This document shows positions 5,029 through 6,844 of a stretch of DNA of 6,844 bases, piece by piece. The stretch spans positions 1 through 6,844 of the forward strand of contig JAJSAA010000214.1 of NCBI GenBank assembly GCA_024274995.1, written 5' to 3'. Source of the DNA: Deltaproteobacteria bacterium. Lineage in GTDB: Bacteria; Desulfobacterota; Desulfobulbia; Desulfobulbales; VMSU01. A program made the translations under genes and the position numbers. The stretch's first letter is position 1, and each line of letters begins with the position of its first letter. The notes below the pieces were generated by a model that saw only the letters and a program-made list of their open reading frames with translations, ran no database searches and was not told the origin of the DNA.

Positions 5029-6844
5029 ATGATCAGTACAAAACTGGAAATAGCACTGGTGTTTGCCATCAGGGAAGCCAAGACCCATCACCATGATAAT
5101 GTTACGGTTGAACATATTCTCTTTGGCCTGCTGCATGATGACATGGCAGTGCGGATCATCAGAGGCTGCGGCGGTAATATTGAGTCCTTAATGGATAAAC
5201 TTGAGCAATTTTTCAAACGTGATCTGTTAGGGATAAATAACGAGGCGAATCATGAACCAACCCAGACCATCGGCTTTAACCGGGTTCTACAGCGGGCCGT
5301 GGCCCATGTCCAGAGCGCCGGTAAGAAGAAGGTTGACTCTGGAGATGTTCTGGCCGCTATATTTGCCGAACAAGATTCCTACGCCGTGTATTTTTTAAAG
5401 GCGGAGGGCATCAGCCGCCTCCAGGTGGTGGAGTATATCTCCCACATCCTGCCCGGTGATGAGGGGCCGGAAACGGAAAAGGAGCCGCCAGCAGAAAAGG
5501 AAAAACCGGCCTCCAAGCCATCGGCCCTGGAACGATTCACGGTGGATTTCGCCCTGCTTGCCGCTGAAGGCGGTATCGACCCCCTCATCGGCCGCGGCCC
5601 GGAACTGCAGCGCATGATGCAGATTCTCTGCCGACGGCGCAAAAACAATCCCCTGTTGGTGGGAGAACCGGGAGTAGGAAAAACCGCCCTCGCCGAGGGG
5701 CTGGCTCTGCGTATTCACCAGGGCCTGACACCTGATCTCCTTAAAGACAGCCATATTCACCTCTTAGACATGGGGTCATTATTGTCCGGCACCAAATACC
5801 GGGGTGATTTTGAACAGCGCCTGAAGGGGGTCTTGAACGAGGTGAAGGAGGCGGGCAATATAATTCTCTTTATTGATGAAATTCATACCATTGTCGGGGC
5901 CGGGGCCACCAGCGGCGGCAGTATGGATGCCTCTAATCTGTTGAAACCCGCTCTCCAGAACGGGGCCTTGAAGTGTATCGGTTCCACCACTTATGAGGAG
6001 TATAAAAATTATGTGGAAAAGGATCGGGCCCTGTCCCGCCGTTTCCAGAAGGTGGATGTGGAAGAGCCCTCGGTGGCGGAGACGGTGGCGATTCTGCAGG
6101 GTCTTAAATCACGCTACGAGGAGCATCATGATGCCGTCTATCCCACAGCGGTAATGGAGGCGGCGGCCGATCTGGCCAATCGTTATTTGAATGACCGTTT
6201 TCTGCCTGATAAGGCCATTGATGTAATTGATGAGGCCGGGGCCGCCCTGCGCCTGAGCGCTACCCGCCGCCGCCGCATATCGGTACGTGATGTGGAAAAG
6301 GTGGTGTCGCGAATGGCCAGGATTCCCGCCCGCAGCGCCACGGCCTCCCGCACGGCCCGGCTCCGTAATTTAAGTAAGGCCATGCACAAAAATATATTTG
6401 GCCAGGATGAGGCCATTAGCGCCCTGACCACCGCAGTCAAACGGGCTGGCGCCGGGTTAAATGCCCCGGATCGGCCCACGGGATGCTTCCTCTTTTCCGG
6501 GCCCACCGGAGTGGGCAAGACCGAGGCTGCCCGCCAGTTAGCGCAGGCTCTGGGGATTAATTTTGAGCGCTTTGACATGAGTGAATACATGGAAAAGCAT
6601 GCCGTGGCCCGGCTTATTGGAGCCCCACCAGGCTATGTGGGCTTTGACCAAGGCGGCCTGTTGACCGATGCCATTCGTAAACATCCGCACAGCATATTAC
6701 TCTTGGATGAGATGGAAAAGGCCCATCCAGATGTCTTTAATATTCTTCTTCAGGTCATGGACAACGCCGTGCTCACTGATAACAGCGGCCGGAAGGCGGA
6801 TTTCAGGAATGTAATCGTCATCATGACCACCAACGCCGGCGGCC
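5029..6844 (+). CDS. clpA: ATP-dependent Clp protease ATP-binding subunit ClpA (3' end beyond window)
   Basis: 605 codons are present; E. coli ClpA has 758. The start MISTKLEIALVFAIREA has AAGGAAGG at 5013-5020, 8 bases upstream. The N-domain, which docks ClpS, spans about 1-140 and includes NVTVEHILFGLL. A Glu/Pro/Lys-rich linker (about 142-167) follows. D1 has Walker A GEPGVGKT (212-219), the pore-loop segment GTKYRGDFEQRL, Walker B D283-E284, sensor GSTT (318-321) and the arginines of RALSRRF (333-339). There is no ClpB-type coiled-coil middle domain between D1 and D2. D2 has FGQDEAI, Walker A GPTGVGKT (491-498), pore motif GYVG and Walker B D560-E561, and ends at MTTNAGG. These features assign it to ClpA, the hexameric unfoldase that feeds ClpP. 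The ClpP-binding IGL/IGF loop would lie just past the window edge and is not seen. Nothing in the visible part is broken. Confidence 0.97.
   Translation, partial: MISTKLEIALVFAIREAKTHHHDNVTVEHILFGLLHDDMAVRIIRGCGGNIESLMDKLEQFFKRDLLGINNEANHEPTQTIGFNRVLQRAVAHVQSAGKKKVDSGDVLAAIFAEQDSYAVYFLKAEGISRLQVVEYISHILPGDEGPETEKEPPAEKEKPASKPSALERFTVDFALLAAEGGIDPLIGRGPELQRMMQILCRRRKNNPLLVGEPGVGKTALAEGLALRIHQGLTPDLLKDSHIHLLDMGSLLSGTKYRGDFEQRLKGVLNEVKEAGNIILFIDEIHTIVGAGATSGGSMDASNLLKPALQNGALKCIGSTTYEEYKNYVEKDRALSRRFQKVDVEEPSVAETVAILQGLKSRYEEHHDAVYPTAVMEAAADLANRYLNDRFLPDKAIDVIDEAGAALRLSATRRRRISVRDVEKVVSRMARIPARSATASRTARLRNLSKAMHKNIFGQDEAISALTTAVKRAGAGLNAPDRPTGCFLFSGPTGVGKTEAARQLAQALGINFERFDMSEYMEKHAVARLIGAPPGYVGFDQGGLLTDAIRKHPHSILLLDEMEKAHPDVFNILLQVMDNAVLTDNSGRKADFRNVIVIMTTNAGG

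Noticed and set aside
6183..6590. 135-codon minus-strand open frame within clpA
   Set aside because: It is an antisense shadow of clpA D1/D2 coding sequence. Its Arg/Ala-rich product is typical of such shadows.

Overview
The window looks like chromosomal DNA of a Gram-negative bacterium, most likely a Desulfobacterota (delta-proteobacterial, sulfate-reducer-like) genome. The reasons are a bacterial RadA, an adjacent clpS-clpA pair, a long-form DNA polymerase III delta subunit, and a small XRE-type regulator with a Cys-Trp-rich tail of a kind I associate with sulfate reducers. The lineage call rests on family knowledge and is moderate in confidence. There is no phage gene, transposase, CRISPR array, tRNA or rRNA that I can see.

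Layout. Positions 1-190 are non-coding leader DNA upstream of radA with several symmetric DNA elements, among them a near-perfect 18-bp palindrome and a TATAAT hexamer. radA (191-1528, +) is complete. Converging on it with only a 23-bp gap is a minus-strand pair: an extended short-chain dehydrogenase/epimerase (3141-1987), then a 129-residue helix-turn-helix protein with eight cysteines (1941-1552, GTG start). The last 30 codons of the epimerase frame begin with an ATG that has its own well-spaced Shine-Dalgarno sequence, so a nested small protein is possible. A 182-bp divergent spacer (3142-3323) follows. Then comes a plus-strand operon: holA-like delta subunit (3324-4712), clpS (4714-5025) and clpA (5029 to the window end, incomplete). 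The gaps are 1 and 3 bases, so the three genes are probably translationally coupled.

How the genes work together. ClpS and ClpA form the N-degron adaptor and unfoldase that feed ClpP. HolA loads the replication clamp and RadA processes recombination intermediates, so three functions tied to growth and genome or proteome maintenance sit close together. The epimerase/regulator pair is more AT-rich in the stretches I counted and looks like an accessory unit between housekeeping genes.

The most striking non-gene signal lies inside the 3' end of holA: a perfect 18-bp inverted repeat (4588-4605 / 4621-4638), followed by a second small hairpin abutting a T-tract (4640-4670), just before clpS. This looks like an intragenic attenuator or processing element that could set clpSA expression apart from holA. 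I found no clear evidence of a wholly new multi-gene system.
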